From the NCBI RefSeq assembly GCF_013522825.1, contig NZ_JAAMQZ010000022.1, forward strand, positions 19,083 through 83,082: a DNA stretch of 64,000 bases, in the 5' to 3' direction. Position 1 is the first letter of the stretch; each line of letters opens with the position of its first letter. The stretch comes from Stutzerimonas stutzeri (GTDB lineage Bacteria; Pseudomonadota; Gammaproteobacteria; Pseudomonadales; Pseudomonadaceae). This document shows, one piece after another, positions 37,783-48,202 of the stretch. A program made the position numbers and the translations under genes. The notes under the pieces were generated by a model. It searched no databases, was not told where the DNA came from, and saw only the letters and a program-made list of their open reading frames with translations.

Positions 37783-38319
37783 TTGACCACCATCGTTTCA
37801 GTGCGCCGCAACGGCAAAGTCGTCATGGGCGGCGACGGCCAGGTTTCCCTGGGCAATACCGTCATGAAAGGCAACGCCAAGAAAGTTCGCCGGCTCTACC
37901 ATGGCCAGGTGCTGGCCGGTTTCGCCGGCGCCACCGCCGACGCCTTCACCCTCTTCGAGCGCTTCGAGGGCCAGTTGGAGAAACACCAGGGCCATCTGGT
38001 GCGTGCCGCCGTCGAGCTGGCCAAGGACTGGCGCACCGACCGTTCCCTGAGCCGCCTGGAAGCCATGCTCGCCGTGGCCAACAAGGACGCCTCGCTGATC
38101 ATCACCGGGAACGGCGACGTGGTGCAGCCCGAGGACGACCTGATCGCCATGGGCTCCGGCGGCGGCTTCGCCCAGGCCGCGGCCATGGCGCTGCTGCGCA
38201 AGGGCGGCGACGAGATGTCCGCCCAGGACATCGCCGAGACCGCGCTGAACATCGCCGGCAGCATCTGCGTCTTCACCAATCAGAACCTGACTATTGAGGA
38301 ATTGGATAGCGCCGTCTGA
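37783..38319 (+). CDS. hslV: ATP-dependent protease subunit HslV
   Basis: A 178-aa proteasome-like peptidase, forming a double hexamer with HslU. After removal of the initiator residue, the N-terminus is [10 protein letters not shown] with the nucleophilic threonine first. [20 protein letters not shown] and [15 protein letters not shown] are family motifs. The start is TTG at 37783 (ribosome site TGTGGAG), the only choice that gives the processed Thr. hslU follows after 25 bp. It degrades misfolded and regulatory proteins under heat stress. Confidence 0.96.
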   Translation: MTTIVSVRRNGKVVMGGDGQVSLGNTVMKGNAKKVRRLYHGQVLAGFAGATADAFTLFERFEGQLEKHQGHLVRAAVELAKDWRTDRSLSRLEAMLAVANKDASLIITGNGDVVQPEDDLIAMGSGGGFAQAAAMALLRKGGDEMSAQDIAETALNIAGSICVFTNQNLTIEELDSAV

Positions 38320-38344
38320 GCGCGTCCGATTCCGGAGTACGAAC

Positions 38345-39685
38345 ATGTCCATGACGCCCCGCGAGATCGTCCACGAACTCAACCGCCACATCATCGGCCA
38401 GGACGACGCCAAGCGCGCCGTGGCCATCGCCCTGCGCAACCGCTGGCGGCGCATGCAATTGCCCGCCGAGCTGCGCCAGGAAGTCACCCCGAAGAACATC
38501 CTGATGATCGGCCCCACCGGCGTCGGCAAGACCGAAATCGCCCGCCGCCTGGCCAAGCTGGCCAACGCGCCCTTCATCAAGGTGGAAGCGACCAAGTTCA
38601 CCGAAGTCGGCTATGTCGGTCGCGATGTCGAGTCCATCATCCGCGACCTGGCCGACGCCGCGCTGAAGATGCTGCGCGAGCAGGAAGTGCAGAAGATGCA
38701 GCACCGCGCCGAAGATGCCGCCGAAGAGCGCATCCTCGACGCCCTGCTGCCGCCGGCACGCCCTGGTTTCAACGAAGACCCTGCGCCGAGCAGCGATTCC
38801 AACACCCGCCAGCTGTTCCGCAAGCGCCTGCGCGAAGGCCAGCTGGACGACAAGGAAATCGACATCGAGGTCGCCGAAAGCCCCGCTGGCGTCGAGATCA
38901 TGGCCCCACCCGGCATGGAAGAGATGACCAGCCAGTTGCAGAACCTCTTCGCCAACATGGGCAAGGGCAAGAAGAAGAGCCGCAAGTTGAAGATCAAGGA
39001 AGCCTTCAAGCTGGTGCGCGACGAGGAAGCCGCACGCCTGGTCAACGAGGAAGAACTCAAGGCCCGCGCGCTGGAAGCGGTGGAACAGAACGGCATCGTC
39101 TTCATCGACGAGATCGACAAGGTCGCCAAGCGCGGCAACACCGGCGGCGCCGACGTGTCCCGCGAGGGTGTGCAGCGCGACCTTTTGCCGCTGATCGAGG
39201 GCAGCACGGTCAACACCAAGCTGGGCATGGTCAAGACCGACCATATCCTGTTCATCGCCAGCGGCGCCTTCCACCTGTCCAAGCCGAGCGATCTGGTGCC
39301 TGAATTGCAGGGCCGCCTGCCGATTCGCGTGGAGCTCAAGGCGTTGTCGCCGGAAGACTTCGAGCGCATCCTCAGCGAACCGCACGCCTCGCTCACCGAA
39401 CAGTACCGCGAGCTGCTGAAGACCGAAGGGCTGCATATCGAATTCGCCGCCGACGGCATCAAGCGCCTGGCCGAGATCGCCTGGCAGGTCAACGAGAAGA
39501 CCGAGAACATCGGTGCACGCCGCCTGCACACCCTGCTCGAACGCCTGCTGGAGGAAGTCTCCTTCAGCGCCGGCGACCTGGCCGGCCAGCAGAACGGCGA
39601 GCCGATCCGCATCGACACCGCCTACGTCAACGAGCACCTGGGCGAGCTGGCGGCAGACGAGGATCTTTCGCGTTACATCCTTTAA
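38345..39685 (+). CDS. hslU: HslUV protease ATPase subunit HslU
   Basis: A 446-aa AAA+ unfoldase. N-terminal [20 protein letters not shown], Walker [10 protein letters not shown], the pore loop motif GYVGRD, the inserted I-domain (about 110-240), Walker B VFIDEIDK and sensor regions. The C-terminus (DLSRYIL) inserts into HslV to activate it. Start at ATG 38345 (MSMTPRE). It forms a two-gene operon with hslV and ends in a stretch of intergenic repeats. Confidence 0.97.
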   Translation: MSMTPREIVHELNRHIIGQDDAKRAVAIALRNRWRRMQLPAELRQEVTPKNILMIGPTGVGKTEIARRLAKLANAPFIKVEATKFTEVGYVGRDVESIIRDLADAALKMLREQEVQKMQHRAEDAAEERILDALLPPARPGFNEDPAPSSDSNTRQLFRKRLREGQLDDKEIDIEVAESPAGVEIMAPPGMEEMTSQLQNLFANMGKGKKKSRKLKIKEAFKLVRDEEAARLVNEEELKARALEAVEQNGIVFIDEIDKVAKRGNTGGADVSREGVQRDLLPLIEGSTVNTKLGMVKTDHILFIASGAFHLSKPSDLVPELQGRLPIRVELKALSPEDFERILSEPHASLTEQYRELLKTEGLHIEFAADGIKRLAEIAWQVNEKTENIGARRLHTLLERLLEEVSFSAGDLAGQQNGEPIRIDTAYVNEHLGELAADEDLSRYIL

Positions 39686-39698
39686 GCACGGGCCAGGC

Positions 39699-39822
39699 GT
39701 AGGGCGGATCAATGCTTCACCGATCCGCCGAACGAAGGCTCCAGCGGGTAACATGTTGCTGGCTTGCACGTCGGATGACGCTTCGCCCCCGGATTACGCC
39801 TACGGCTAATCCAGGCTACGGC
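39699..39822. repeat. Composite intergenic repeat, family 2, partial copy
   Basis: GTAGGGCGGATC...GATCCGCC forms a hairpin (39699-39729), and CGGATTACGCCTACGGCTAATCC lies at 39790-39813. The same unit types recur at 54496-54635 and 61237-61338. The hairpin after hslU could aid transcription termination. Confidence 0.65.
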
Positions 39823-39875
39823 TGGACGAAAAAGCGTCCGTCGTTCAGCCTCCCAGCCTCTTTTCGGTTTTTCTC

Positions 39876-40250
39876 ATGCGCATCCCCACTCAGATAAAAC
39901 TCCGCAAGGCCTCGAAAACCCTGGAACTGGAATACGGCCCCAACGAGCGCTACAGCCTGCCGGCCGAGTTCCTCCGGGTGCATTCGCCCTCCGCCGAGGT
40001 CCAGGGCCACGGCAACCCGGTGCTGCAGACCGGCAAGATCAACGTCGCGCTGGAAGGCGTGGAGCCCGCCGGGCAGTACGCGCTGAAACTGACCTTCAGC
40101 GACGGCCATGACAGCGGCCTCTACAGCTGGGAATACCTCGACCATCTGTCGCGCAACCAGCAGTCACTCTGGGACGACTATCTCCAGGCCCTGGCCGACG
40201 CTGGCAAATCCCGCGACCCGGATATCTCGGCGGTCAAGCTGATGCTTTGA
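39876..40250 (+). CDS. DUF971 (GBBH-like N-terminal) domain protein
   Basis: A 124-aa protein consisting of a single DUF971 domain, the small beta-domain also found at the N-terminus of gamma-butyrobetaine hydroxylase and in Fe-S assembly factor Mrp/Apbc-type fusions. Motifs are TLELEYGPNERYSLPAEFLR, ALKLTFSDGHDSGLYSWEYL and LWDDYLQAL. It follows hslU, its usual neighbour in Pseudomonas. Its biochemical role is unknown, and Fe or Fe-S related roles are only suggested by domain fusions. Confidence 0.9.
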   Translation: MRIPTQIKLRKASKTLELEYGPNERYSLPAEFLRVHSPSAEVQGHGNPVLQTGKINVALEGVEPAGQYALKLTFSDGHDSGLYSWEYLDHLSRNQQSLWDDYLQALADAGKSRDPDISAVKLML

Positions 40251-40399
40251 GGGTGGCTCGGCTGCGTCGCATGGCAGCCACCCCTGACCTTCCCCGCCCA
40301 ACGGCAGCGGAAACGACGAGCGCGCCGACACGCACGCGGTCAAAGCTCAGGTTCGAACGTAGTCAATCGCCCATCACCTGCGACTACCGGAGCCCAGCC

Positions 40400-41269
40400 A
40401 TGCCCGTCTGCCATGTTACCCACCACCGTCTCGATCTCGACGGCATCGACATCTTCTACCGCGCCGCCGGGCCGCAGGACGCGCCTGTCGTGCTACTGCC
40501 TCACGGTTACCCTTGCTCGTCCTATGAATTCAGGGGCCTCATGCCGTTGCTTGCCGACCGCTGGCGGCTGCTCGCGCCGGATTTCCCAGGCTGCGGCTAC
40601 AGCGCGACGCCGGACGACTTCGCCTACGATTTCGATGGCTATGCCGATTTTCTCGAGCGCTTCACCCGCCAGCTGGGCATCGAGCGCTTCGCGCTCTACC
40701 TGCACGACTTCGGTTCGCAGATCGGCCTGCGCCTGGCCATCGCCCAGCCGCAGCGCATTACTGCGCTGATCGTGCAGAACGGCGACATCTACGAAGACCA
40801 ACTGGGGCCCAAGTACGCCGCGCTGCAACGCTTCTTCGCCAGCCCGGCCCCGCAGGCGCGCGCCGGGCTGGCCGACGCGGTCAGCCTCGAAGGCTTCGAG
40901 GAGGAGTTTCTCAACGAAGTGGAGCCGGAACTGGCCGAGCGCATCCCGCCGGATCTCTGGCACCTGCATTGGGCGCTCATGTCGCCGCGCCGCGAGGAAA
41001 TCGCGGTGCAGGTGATCGCGGGGCTCAAGGAGAACCTGGCCTGGTTTCCCCGCTACCAGGCGTACCTGCGCGACCATCAGCCTCCCACCCTGATCGTCTG
41101 GGGCCCTCGCGACGGCTACATGCCCGAAGGGTCGGCACGGGCCTACCTGCGCGACCTGCCGAACGCCGAGCTGCACCTGTTCGAGGATGGCGGCCATTGG
41201 CTGCTGGAAACCCACCTCGATGAAGTGGCGCGCCTGTCGCGGGATTTCCTGGAGCGGAGTCAGCGTTGA
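40400..41269 (+). CDS. Alpha/beta hydrolase with Asp nucleophile (epoxide hydrolase / dehalogenase type)
   Basis: A 289-aa cytosolic alpha/beta-hydrolase. The oxyanion motif HGYP is at 35-38. The nucleophile elbow is LYLHDFGSQIG with Asp103 in place of Ser, which places it with haloalkane dehalogenases and epoxide hydrolases. The acid is likely Asp in VWGPRDGYMPEG and the histidine is in EDGGHWLLETH. The start is ATG 40400 (MPVCHVTHH); the frame stays open upstream but shows no conserved sequence. It occupies the space between the DUF971 gene and ubiE. Substrate unknown. Confidence 0.88.
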   Translation: MPVCHVTHHRLDLDGIDIFYRAAGPQDAPVVLLPHGYPCSSYEFRGLMPLLADRWRLLAPDFPGCGYSATPDDFAYDFDGYADFLERFTRQLGIERFALYLHDFGSQIGLRLAIAQPQRITALIVQNGDIYEDQLGPKYAALQRFFASPAPQARAGLADAVSLEGFEEEFLNEVEPELAERIPPDLWHLHWALMSPRREEIAVQVIAGLKENLAWFPRYQAYLRDHQPPTLIVWGPRDGYMPEGSARAYLRDLPNAELHLFEDGGHWLLETHLDEVARLSRDFLERSQR

Positions 41270-41422
41270 ACGAGGAGCGCACCCGGCGACGGGTCTGGCA
41301 AGCGGCAATCCGCACGATAGAAGCCGAACGCCCCGGACAAATTTTCTCGAGGCTTGCCGCTTGAAGCTCACCGCTGCCTTTTAGGTTTAGAATGCCCCGC
41401 ACATTCTTCCGGTGACAGTGAC

Positions 41423-42193
41423 ATGACCGATCCTCGCAAAGAGCATGACGCAGAACCCACCACCCACTTCGGCTACAAGAACGTGGCGGAGAGCGAAAAA
41501 GCGCACAAGGTGGCCGAGGTTTTCCATTCCGTAGCCGCCAAGTACGACCTGATGAACGACCTGATGTCCGGCGGCGTGCATCGCCTCTGGAAGCGTTTCA
41601 CCATCGAGTTGTCGGGCGTGCGGCACGGCAACCGCGTGCTGGACATCGCTGGCGGCACCGGCGATCTGGCGCGCCAGTTCTCGCGCATCGTCGGTCCCAC
41701 CGGCGAAGTGGTGCTGGCCGACATCAACGCCTCGATGCTCAGGGTCGGTCGCGACAAGCTGCTGGACAAGGGCGTGGCGGGCAACATCAGCTTCGTCCAG
41801 GCCGACGCCGAGAAGCTGCCCTTCCCGGACAATCACTTCGACGTGGTCACCATCGCCTTCGGTCTGCGCAACGTCACCCACAAGGAAGATGCCATCGCCT
41901 CGATGCTGCGGGTGCTCAAGCCGGGCGGACGGCTGCTGGTGCTGGAATTCTCCAAGCCCACCAATCCGCTGTTCTCCAAGGCCTACGATGCCTACTCGTT
42001 CAGCCTGCTGCCGATGATGGGCAAGCTGATCACCAACGATGCCGACAGCTACCGCTACCTGGCCGAGTCGATCCGCATGCACCCGGACCAGGAAACCCTC
42101 AAGGGCATGATGGCCGACGCCGGTTTCGAGCGCGTGACCTATCACAACATGACCGGCGGCATCGTCGCCCTGCATCGCGGCATCAAGCCCTGA
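41423..42193 (+). CDS. ubiE: Ubiquinone/menaquinone C-methyltransferase UbiE
   Basis: A 256-aa SAM-dependent methyltransferase that C-methylates the demethylated benzoquinol ring in ubiquinone biosynthesis. Motif I is [15 protein letters not shown] near residue 75, followed by [27 protein letters not shown] and [15 protein letters not shown], all typical of UbiE. N-terminal [15 protein letters not shown] is also diagnostic. It leads the ubiE-ubiJ-ubiB operon; the ubiJ start overlaps its stop. Confidence 0.96.
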   Translation: MTDPRKEHDAEPTTHFGYKNVAESEKAHKVAEVFHSVAAKYDLMNDLMSGGVHRLWKRFTIELSGVRHGNRVLDIAGGTGDLARQFSRIVGPTGEVVLADINASMLRVGRDKLLDKGVAGNISFVQADAEKLPFPDNHFDVVTIAFGLRNVTHKEDAIASMLRVLKPGGRLLVLEFSKPTNPLFSKAYDAYSFSLLPMMGKLITNDADSYRYLAESIRMHPDQETLKGMMADAGFERVTYHNMTGGIVALHRGIKP

Positions 42194-42816
42194 TGCTGCA
42201 GCTCGCCGTGCTGGCCGCAGCCGAACGCGGCATCAACCGCGTGCTGCGCCTGGATCCGACCGCCCTGCCGCGACTGGCGCGGCTGAGCGGTCGCGTCATC
42301 GAGATCGACTGCACGGTGCCGGCCTGGCGCCTGTTCGTACTGGCCGATGACGAAGGCCTGCGGCTGGCGACCGACTGGGGCAGCGACGCCGATTGCCGCC
42401 TGCGCGCGCCGGCAGCCAGCCTGGCGCGTCTGGCCGCGAGCCGCAACAAGACCGCCGTGCTGCACGACCCGGAAGTCGAGATCGACGGCGACAGCGCCCT
42501 GCTGATGCACCTTGCCGAAGTGCTGCAGGATCTGGAACTGGACTGGGAATACGAAGTGTCGCGCTGGCTCGGACCGGTCGCCAGCCAGTTTCTCAGCAGC
42601 AGCCTGCGCGGGCCGCTCGCCTGGGCCAGGCAAAGCGGCGACAGCCTGCGCCTGAACCTGGCCGATTATCTCAACGAGGAATCCCGTACCCTGGTCGGCG
42701 ACAACGAAGCGCAAGCCCGCTTCGCCGAACTCGACCGACTCAAGCTGGCACTCGACCGCCTCGAAGCGCGGGTCGAACGCCTCACCCACTCCCTGCAACC
42801 AGATCAAGCCGAATGA
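42193..42816 (+). CDS. ubiJ: Ubiquinone biosynthesis accessory factor UbiJ
   Basis: A 207-aa protein with an N-terminal SCP2 sterol-carrier-like lipid-binding domain (about 15-110, [20 protein letters not shown]) and a C-terminal coiled-coil tail ([20 protein letters not shown]). In E. coli, UbiJ is part of the Ubi metabolon and binds ubiquinone intermediates. Its place between ubiE and ubiB confirms it. Both ends overlap the neighbouring genes. Confidence 0.93.
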   Translation: MLQLAVLAAAERGINRVLRLDPTALPRLARLSGRVIEIDCTVPAWRLFVLADDEGLRLATDWGSDADCRLRAPAASLARLAASRNKTAVLHDPEVEIDGDSALLMHLAEVLQDLELDWEYEVSRWLGPVASQFLSSSLRGPLAWARQSGDSLRLNLADYLNEESRTLVGDNEAQARFAELDRLKLALDRLEARVERLTHSLQPDQAE

Positions 42817-44423
42817 AGCCGTTCGCCGCCATCCACCGCCTGTTCCGCATCCTGCTGGTGGTGATCCGCTACCGCCTGGACGACCTCATCCTCGATCTGC
42901 CGATGCCCTGGTGGCTGCGCGCGAGCAGCTACCTGCTGCCCTGGCGCTGGCTGCCACGGCGCTCCAGCGAACTGTCCCGCGGGGCGCGGCTGCGCCTGGC
43001 GCTGGAGGGACTGGGACCGATCTTCATCAAGTTCGGGCAGATTCTTTCCACCCGCCGCGACCTGCTGCCATTGGACATCGCCGAAGAGCTGGCGATGCTG
43101 CAGGACCGTGTACCGCCCTTCGATTCGGCCATCGCCACTGCCCTGATCGAGCGCCAGCTGGGCGCGCCGGTGGGCGAAGTGTTCGCCCGTTTCGACAGCA
43201 CGCCGCTGGCCTCCGCCTCGGTGGCCCAGGTGCATGCGGCGCAACTGCGCAGCGGCGAGGAAGTGGTGGTCAAGGTGGTGCGGCCCAATCTCAAGCCGAT
43301 CATCAATCAGGATCTGGCCTGGCTGTTCATGCTCGCCAGAACTGCCGAGCGCGCCTCCATCGACGCTCGCCGCCTGCATCTGGTGGAAGTGGTCGAGGAT
43401 TACGCCAAGACCATCCACGACGAGCTCGACCTGCTGCGCGAAGCCGCCAACGCCAGCCAGCTCAGACGCAATTTCCAGGACTCGCCGCTGCTCTATGTAC
43501 CGCAGATCCACTGGGACTACTGCCGCCCCCAGGTACTGGTGATGGAGCGCATCTACGGTGTGCCGGTCACTGACATGGCCAGGCTGGCCGAGCAGCGCAC
43601 CGACATGAAGCAGCTGGCCGAGCGCGGCGTGGAGATCTTCTTCACCCAGGTCTTCCGCGACAGCTTCTTCCATGCCGACATGCACCCCGGCAATATCTTC
43701 GTCAGCACCCAGCAGCCGTGGAACCCGCAGTACATCGCGGTGGACTTCGGCATCGTCGGCAGCCTCACACCGGAAGACCAGGATTACCTGGCGCGTAACC
43801 TGATGGCCTTCTTCAAGCGCGACTACCGCAAGGTGGCGCAGCTGCACATCGATTCGGGCTGGGTGCCGGCGGAAACCAAGGTCAACGAGTTCGAGGCGGC
43901 GATCCGTACCGTATGCGAGCCGATCTTCGAGAAGCCGCTGAAGGACATCTCCTTCGGTCAGCTGCTGGTTCGGCTGTTCCAGGTGGCGCGGCGCTTCAAC
44001 ATGGAAGTGCAACCGCAGCTGGTGCTGTTGCAGAAGACCCTGCTCAACATCGAAGGCCTGGGCCGCGAGCTGTACCCCGACCTGGACCTGTGGAGCACCG
44101 GCCAGCCCTACCTGGAACGCTGGATGCGCGAGCGCATGAGCCCCAGGCAGCTGCTGAAGAACGTGCAGGGCCAGATCGAGCAGATACCGCACCTGGCCGG
44201 CATGGCCCGCGAGCTGCTCGAACACATGTCGCAGCCGCATGCCGACAATCCCGCACCGCCCTGGCGCGAGCGCCACCATGGCTGGTCGCTGCGACTGATT
44301 GGCGCAGCGCTGCTCGCCGGTGGCGCTGTTCTGGCTGCCGGCACCGAGTCATTCGTCACCTTCGGCAGTTGGCCGGCGTGGCTGATGCTGGGAGCCGGCG
44401 CGTACATCGTCGTGCGCCGATAG
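42813..44423 (+). CDS. ubiB: Ubiquinone biosynthesis atypical kinase UbiB
   Basis: A 536-aa ADCK/UbiB-family ATPase. The family KxGQ signature is [14 protein letters not shown] (Lys73, Gly75, Gln76). ASVAQVHAA is the Ala-rich nucleotide loop, followed by [11 protein letters not shown] and VDFGIVG for catalysis and metal binding. Two C-terminal TM helices (about 488-530) anchor it in the inner membrane. It supports ubiquinone assembly, probably by extracting lipophilic intermediates. The ATGA overlap with ubiJ shows coupling. Confidence 0.96.
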   Translation: MKPFAAIHRLFRILLVVIRYRLDDLILDLPMPWWLRASSYLLPWRWLPRRSSELSRGARLRLALEGLGPIFIKFGQILSTRRDLLPLDIAEELAMLQDRVPPFDSAIATALIERQLGAPVGEVFARFDSTPLASASVAQVHAAQLRSGEEVVVKVVRPNLKPIINQDLAWLFMLARTAERASIDARRLHLVEVVEDYAKTIHDELDLLREAANASQLRRNFQDSPLLYVPQIHWDYCRPQVLVMERIYGVPVTDMARLAEQRTDMKQLAERGVEIFFTQVFRDSFFHADMHPGNIFVSTQQPWNPQYIAVDFGIVGSLTPEDQDYLARNLMAFFKRDYRKVAQLHIDSGWVPAETKVNEFEAAIRTVCEPIFEKPLKDISFGQLLVRLFQVARRFNMEVQPQLVLLQKTLLNIEGLGRELYPDLDLWSTGQPYLERWMRERMSPRQLLKNVQGQIEQIPHLAGMARELLEHMSQPHADNPAPPWRERHHGWSLRLIGAALLAGGAVLAAGTESFVTFGSWPAWLMLGAGAYIVVRR

Positions 44424-44472
44424 CCATGGCCGATTCGGGCTGGCACACTTGGCGCCATCAGCGGAGAAATCG

Positions 44473-44868
44473 ATGAACTGGCTGGACGAGATCAAGTGGA
44501 GCGCCGATGGCCTGGTTCCGGCCATCGCGCAGGATTACCAAACCGGGCGCATCCTGATGATGGCCTGGATGAACCGCGAAGCGCTGACGCTGACCACGCA
44601 GGAAAACCGCGCCATCTACTGGTCGCGCTCACGCGGCAAGCTGTGGCGCAAGGGCGAGGCGTCAGGACACATCCAGAAACTGCATGAGCTGCGCCTGGAC
44701 TGCGACGCCGACGTGATCGTGCTGATGGTCGAGCAACTGGGCGGCATCGCCTGCCATACCGGTCGGGAAAGCTGCTTCTACCGGGTGTTCGAGAATGGCG
44801 AATGGAAAACCGTCGAGCCGGTCCTCAAGGACCCGCACGCCATCTATGCGGAGCACAAGCATGAGTGA
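44473..44868 (+). CDS. hisI: Phosphoribosyl-AMP cyclohydrolase
   Basis: A 131-aa monofunctional HisI, third step of histidine synthesis. Zn-binding cysteines are in [20 protein letters not shown] and [30 protein letters not shown] and [14 protein letters not shown] complete the signature. In this lineage hisI and hisE are separate genes rather than a fusion. The stop overlaps hisE by 8 bp. Confidence 0.96.
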   Translation: MNWLDEIKWSADGLVPAIAQDYQTGRILMMAWMNREALTLTTQENRAIYWSRSRGKLWRKGEASGHIQKLHELRLDCDADVIVLMVEQLGGIACHTGRESCFYRVFENGEWKTVEPVLKDPHAIYAEHKHE

Positions 44869-45193
44869 AACCTTCGCCCGTCTGGCCGAGGTACTGGAAG
44901 CCCGCAAGGGCGCCGAACCGGACAGCTCCTACGTGGCCAGCCTGTACCACAAGGGCCTGAACAAGATTCTGGAAAAGGTTGGCGAGGAGTCGGTGGAAAC
45001 CATCCTTGCAGCCAAGGATGCCGCCGCCAGCGGCGATGCCCGCGAGCTGATCGGTGAAACCGCAGATCTGTGGTTTCACAGCCTGGTCATGCTGGCCGCG
45101 CTGGACCAGCATCCCCAGGCGGTACTGGACGAACTGGACCGCCGCTTCGGCCTTTCCGGGCACGCGGAAAAAGCCGCGCGCCCGCACAACTGA
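44861..45193 (+). CDS. hisE: Phosphoribosyl-ATP pyrophosphohydrolase
   Basis: A 110-aa all-helical MazG-like NTP pyrophosphohydrolase performing step two of histidine biosynthesis. Motifs [20 protein letters not shown] and [12 protein letters not shown], with metal-binding [13 protein letters not shown], are intact. It is coupled to hisI and lies 22 bp upstream of tatA, so it may share a transcript with the tat genes. Confidence 0.96.
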   Translation: MSETFARLAEVLEARKGAEPDSSYVASLYHKGLNKILEKVGEESVETILAAKDAAASGDARELIGETADLWFHSLVMLAALDQHPQAVLDELDRRFGLSGHAEKAARPHN

Positions 45194-45215
45194 TTCATTT
45201 TTCGGAGGTAGCACC

Positions 45216-45446
45216 ATGGGTTTCGGTGGAATAAGCGTCTGGCAACTCCTGATCATCCTGCTGATCGTCGTCATGCTGTTCGGCACCAAGCGCCTCAAGG
45301 GCCTGGGTTCGGACCTGGGCGATGCGATCAAGGGTTTCCGCAAGTCGATGGGCGCCGATGAGGAAAAGCCCGGTGTCGAAGAGAAGCAGAGCCACACCAT
45401 CGACGCCGAGGCCCGCAAGGTCGAAGATCCGACCAAGAAGAACTGA
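45216..45446 (+). CDS. tatA: Sec-independent translocase subunit TatA
   Basis: A 76-aa protein with one N-terminal TM helix (about 6-22, [18 protein letters not shown]), the conserved [14 protein letters not shown] hinge and amphipathic helix with the Phe-Gly motif, then a charged tail. TatA forms the pore-like oligomer of the twin-arginine export system. A strong ribosome site (GGAGGT) precedes the ATG. Confidence 0.95.
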   Translation: MGFGGISVWQLLIILLIVVMLFGTKRLKGLGSDLGDAIKGFRKSMGADEEKPGVEEKQSHTIDAEARKVEDPTKKN

Positions 45447-45449
45447 GGC

Positions 45450-45812
45450 ATGTTCGATATCGGTTTCACTGAACTGCTCCTGGTCGGGTTGGTGGCCCTG
45501 TTCGTACTCGGCCCCGAGCGTCTGCCCGGCGCGGTGCGCACTGCCGGCTTGTGGGTAGGCCGCCTGAAACGCAGTTTCAGCAACATCAAGGCCGAGGTCG
45601 AGCGAGAGATCGGCGCCGACGAAATCCGCCGCCAGCTGCATAACGAGCGCATTCTCGACCTTGAGAAGGAGCTGAAGGAGAGCATCATGCCACCCTCCTC
45701 CAGCACCACCAAAGCCCCGACCGAATCGACTGAACCGGCCAAACCGACCGAAACGGCCACGCCTGTCGAATCAGCCCCCGCTCCTCGCACGGACAGATCC
45801 CCCGAACCATGA
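45450..45812 (+). CDS. tatB: Sec-independent translocase subunit TatB
   Basis: A 120-aa protein. The N-terminal TM helix starts [20 protein letters not shown], with the TatB-specific Glu, and is followed by [20 protein letters not shown]. An amphipathic region and a low-complexity Thr/Pro/Glu tail complete it. With TatC it forms the signal-peptide receptor. Three bases separate it from tatA, and its stop overlaps tatC. Confidence 0.95.
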   Translation: MFDIGFTELLLVGLVALFVLGPERLPGAVRTAGLWVGRLKRSFSNIKAEVEREIGADEIRRQLHNERILDLEKELKESIMPPSSSTTKAPTESTEPAKPTETATPVESAPAPRTDRSPEP

Positions 45813-46609
45813 GTCACGATACCGGCACCGATCAGGAAATGCCCCTGATCGCTCACCTGACCGAACTGCGCAAGCGTCTACTGCGCTGCGTAGTGGCGAT
45901 ATTGCTGCTGTTCGCCGGCCTGTTCTATTTCTCGCAACAGATCTACGCTCTGGTGGCAGCGCCCCTGCGCACGTACTTGCCGGAAGGCGCGACCATGATC
46001 GCCACCGGCGTCGCCTCGCCGTTCCTGACGCCGTTCAAGCTGACCCTGATGGTGTCGCTGTTTCTGTCGATGCCGGTGATCCTGCACCAGATCTGGGGCT
46101 TCATCGCTCCGGGTCTGTACAAGCATGAGAAGCGCATCGCCGTACCGCTGCTGATTTCCAGCATCATCCTGTTCTATGCCGGCATGGCATTCGCCTATTT
46201 CGTGGTCTTCCCCATCATGTTCGGCTTCTTCGCCAGCGTGACGCCCGAAGGCGTGGCAATGATGACCGATATCGGCCAATACCTGGATTTCGTGCTGACG
46301 CTGTTCTTCGCCTTCGGGGTGGCTTTCGAGATTCCGGTGGCAACCTTCCTGCTGATCTGGGTCGGCCTCGTCGATGTGGCGACACTGCGCAAGAGTCGTC
46401 CCTACGTGATCGTCGGCTGCTTCGCGATCGGCATGGTGCTGACGCCGCCCGACGTATTCTCGCAGACGCTGCTGGCTGTGCCGATGTGGCTGCTGTTCGA
46501 GGCCGGTGTGATCTGCGGCAGCATGATCAGCAAGCGCGAAGCGGAATTTCGCGGCGACGCCGATGAAGACAAGCCCGAGCGCGACCAACCACCCGTCTCG
46601 CGTCCGTGA
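45809..46609 (+). CDS. tatC: Sec-independent translocase subunit TatC
   Basis: A 266-aa inner-membrane protein with six TM helices. Family motifs are [15 protein letters not shown] at the N-terminus, the [20 protein letters not shown] region, [12 protein letters not shown] in the first cytoplasmic loop, and [20 protein letters not shown]. It recognises the twin-arginine signal. The ATGA overlap with tatB and GTGA overlap with rsmE indicate one operon. Confidence 0.96.
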   Translation: MSHDTGTDQEMPLIAHLTELRKRLLRCVVAILLLFAGLFYFSQQIYALVAAPLRTYLPEGATMIATGVASPFLTPFKLTLMVSLFLSMPVILHQIWGFIAPGLYKHEKRIAVPLLISSIILFYAGMAFAYFVVFPIMFGFFASVTPEGVAMMTDIGQYLDFVLTLFFAFGVAFEIPVATFLLIWVGLVDVATLRKSRPYVIVGCFAIGMVLTPPDVFSQTLLAVPMWLLFEAGVICGSMISKREAEFRGDADEDKPERDQPPVSRP

Positions 46610-47313
46610 ACCTGCTGCTGCTGGAGCCGGCGGATTTCGTTGCCGCCGACCGGGTGCTGCTCGATGGCCGCCGGTTGAAGCACCTGCAGGAAGTCCACCG
46701 CGCCGAGGCCGGTGAAACCCTGCGGGTCGGCCTGCTTGGCGGCGAGATGGGCGAAGGCCGACTGCTGCGCCTGGACATGGCGTCTGCCGAGCTGCAGGTC
46801 ACCTTCGACCAGCCACCACCAGCCAAGCTGCCCATCACCCTGCTGCTGGCCCTGCCGCGCCCGAAGATGCTCCGTCGCGTGCTGCAGACGGTCGCCACCA
46901 TGGGCGTACCACGGCTGGTGCTGCTCAACAGCTATCGAGTGGAAAAGAGCTTCTGGCAGACGCCCTTTCTGGAGCCAGCAGCGATTCGTGAACAGCTGTT
47001 ACTCGGCCTTGAACAGGCACGCGACACGGTGCTACCCGAGGTCATCATCGAAAAGCGCTTCAAGCCCTTCGTCGAGGACCGCCTGCCGCAGCTCGCCGCC
47101 GGCAGCCTTGGACTGGTCGGTCATCCCGGTGATTTTCCGCACTGCCCACGCGCGGTGGAACGCCCGGTCACCCTGGCCATCGGCCCCGAAGGTGGCTGGA
47201 TACCCTATGAAGTGGAGAAGCTGAGCGAGGCCGGTCTCACGCCGGTGCAGCTGGGCGAACGCATCCTGCGGGTCGAGACCGCCGTCAGCGCGCTGCTGGC
47301 ACGGCTTTTCTGA
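46606..47313 (+). CDS. rsmE: 16S rRNA (uracil-1498-N3)-methyltransferase RsmE
   Basis: A 235-aa SPOUT methyltransferase that methylates U1498 of 16S rRNA. N-terminal PUA-like domain about 1-70, then the trefoil-knot domain with [40 protein letters not shown] and [22 protein letters not shown] start overlaps the tatC stop. The order tatC-rsmE is conserved in pseudomonads. Confidence 0.95.
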   Translation: MNLLLLEPADFVAADRVLLDGRRLKHLQEVHRAEAGETLRVGLLGGEMGEGRLLRLDMASAELQVTFDQPPPAKLPITLLLALPRPKMLRRVLQTVATMGVPRLVLLNSYRVEKSFWQTPFLEPAAIREQLLLGLEQARDTVLPEVIIEKRFKPFVEDRLPQLAAGSLGLVGHPGDFPHCPRAVERPVTLAIGPEGGWIPYEVEKLSEAGLTPVQLGERILRVETAVSALLARLF

Positions 47314-47373
47314 AGAACCCGCCTGGCTGAACAAGCCATCTCGTCAGAACGCGAACCAGTACCGATAAACGTA

Positions 47374-47760
47374 ATGCACGCAATGGATGCGCGCGATGCC
47401 TGCGAGCATTACCTGGATCTGGAAAGCGGCGAAATCCGCGCTGTATTTCCGGGGGAATCGCGTCCAGGCGCCGATGAGAAATACGACGTCCAGCTCGACC
47501 GTTTCCTGCATATCGAAGCGCTCGACCTGCCGCAGTCCATCGCCATGCGCGAGGCCTTCCTGTTCACCCAGCACGATCCCAACGCCCATGCCGTACTGAG
47601 CACCGCTTTGCGCAGTCGCAGGCCTCTGCGCACCTTTGATTTCAAGCTGGAGGATTTTCCCGAAGTGCGCCAGGCCTGGCTCGACTACCAGGCCGTCCAG
47701 CTGCGCGAATACGCCATCACCTGGCTGCACGACAACGGGCTGGAGCCTTCCGGACGCTAG
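47374..47760 (+). CDS. UPF0158-like hypothetical protein
   Basis: A 128-aa acidic protein that resembles UPF0158 family members: an N-terminal segment with YLDLESGEIRAVFPGE, then YDVQLDRFLHIEALDLPQSI, MREAFLF, ALRSRRPLRTFDFKLEDFPE and a terminal WLDYQAVQLREYAITWLHDN. Members have no known activity and may be substrate-binding or regulatory. Start at ATG 47374; ATG 47383 is an alternative. It converges on dtd with only 4 bp between stops. Confidence 0.72.
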   Translation: MHAMDARDACEHYLDLESGEIRAVFPGESRPGADEKYDVQLDRFLHIEALDLPQSIAMREAFLFTQHDPNAHAVLSTALRSRRPLRTFDFKLEDFPEVRQAWLDYQAVQLREYAITWLHDNGLEPSGR

Positions 47761-47764
47761 ACGC

Positions 47765-48202
47765 TCAGCTTTCCAGCAGAAAGGTCACCGGGCCGTCGTT
47801 CTGCAGATGCACCTGCATATCGGCACCAAAGCGACCGCTGGCGACCAAGGCATGCTGCTGCCGCGCCTGGGCCAGCAGATACTCGTAAAGTTCTTCGCCC
47901 TGCGCCGGCGATGCGGCACTGGAGAAACTCGGTCGCAACCCACTGCGGGTATCGGCGACCAGGGTGAATTGCGAAACCAGCAGCAGGCCGCCGCCGATAT
48001 CGCTCAGCGAGCGATTCATCCGCCCCTCGTCGTCGGCAAATACCCGATAGCGCAGCAGCTTGTGCAACAGTTTGTCCGCACGGGCACGGTCATCCTCACG
48101 CTCGACGCCGACCAGCACCAACAGCCCCTGATCTATGGCTCCGACGATCTCGCCGGCCACTTCGACCCGCGCCTTCCGCACACGCTGGATCAATGCCTTC
48201 AT
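47765..48202 (-). CDS. dtd: D-aminoacyl-tRNA deacylase
   Basis: A 145-aa DTD enzyme that hydrolyses D-aminoacyl-tRNAs, protecting translation. [15 protein letters not shown] starts it, and the two catalytic-pocket motifs SQFTLVADT and [11 protein letters not shown] (Gly-Pro cis motif) are intact. The ATGA overlap with pip places both on one transcript. Confidence 0.96.
   Translation of the reverse strand: MKALIQRVRKARVEVAGEIVGAIDQGLLVLVGVEREDDRARADKLLHKLLRYRVFADDEGRMNRSLSDIGGGLLLVSQFTLVADTRSGLRPSFSSAASPAQGEELYEYLLAQARQQHALVASGRFGADMQVHLQNDGPVTFLLES

Noticed and set aside
38291..39769. 492-codon frame opposite hslU
   Set aside because: Antisense to hslU, with no recognisable domain.
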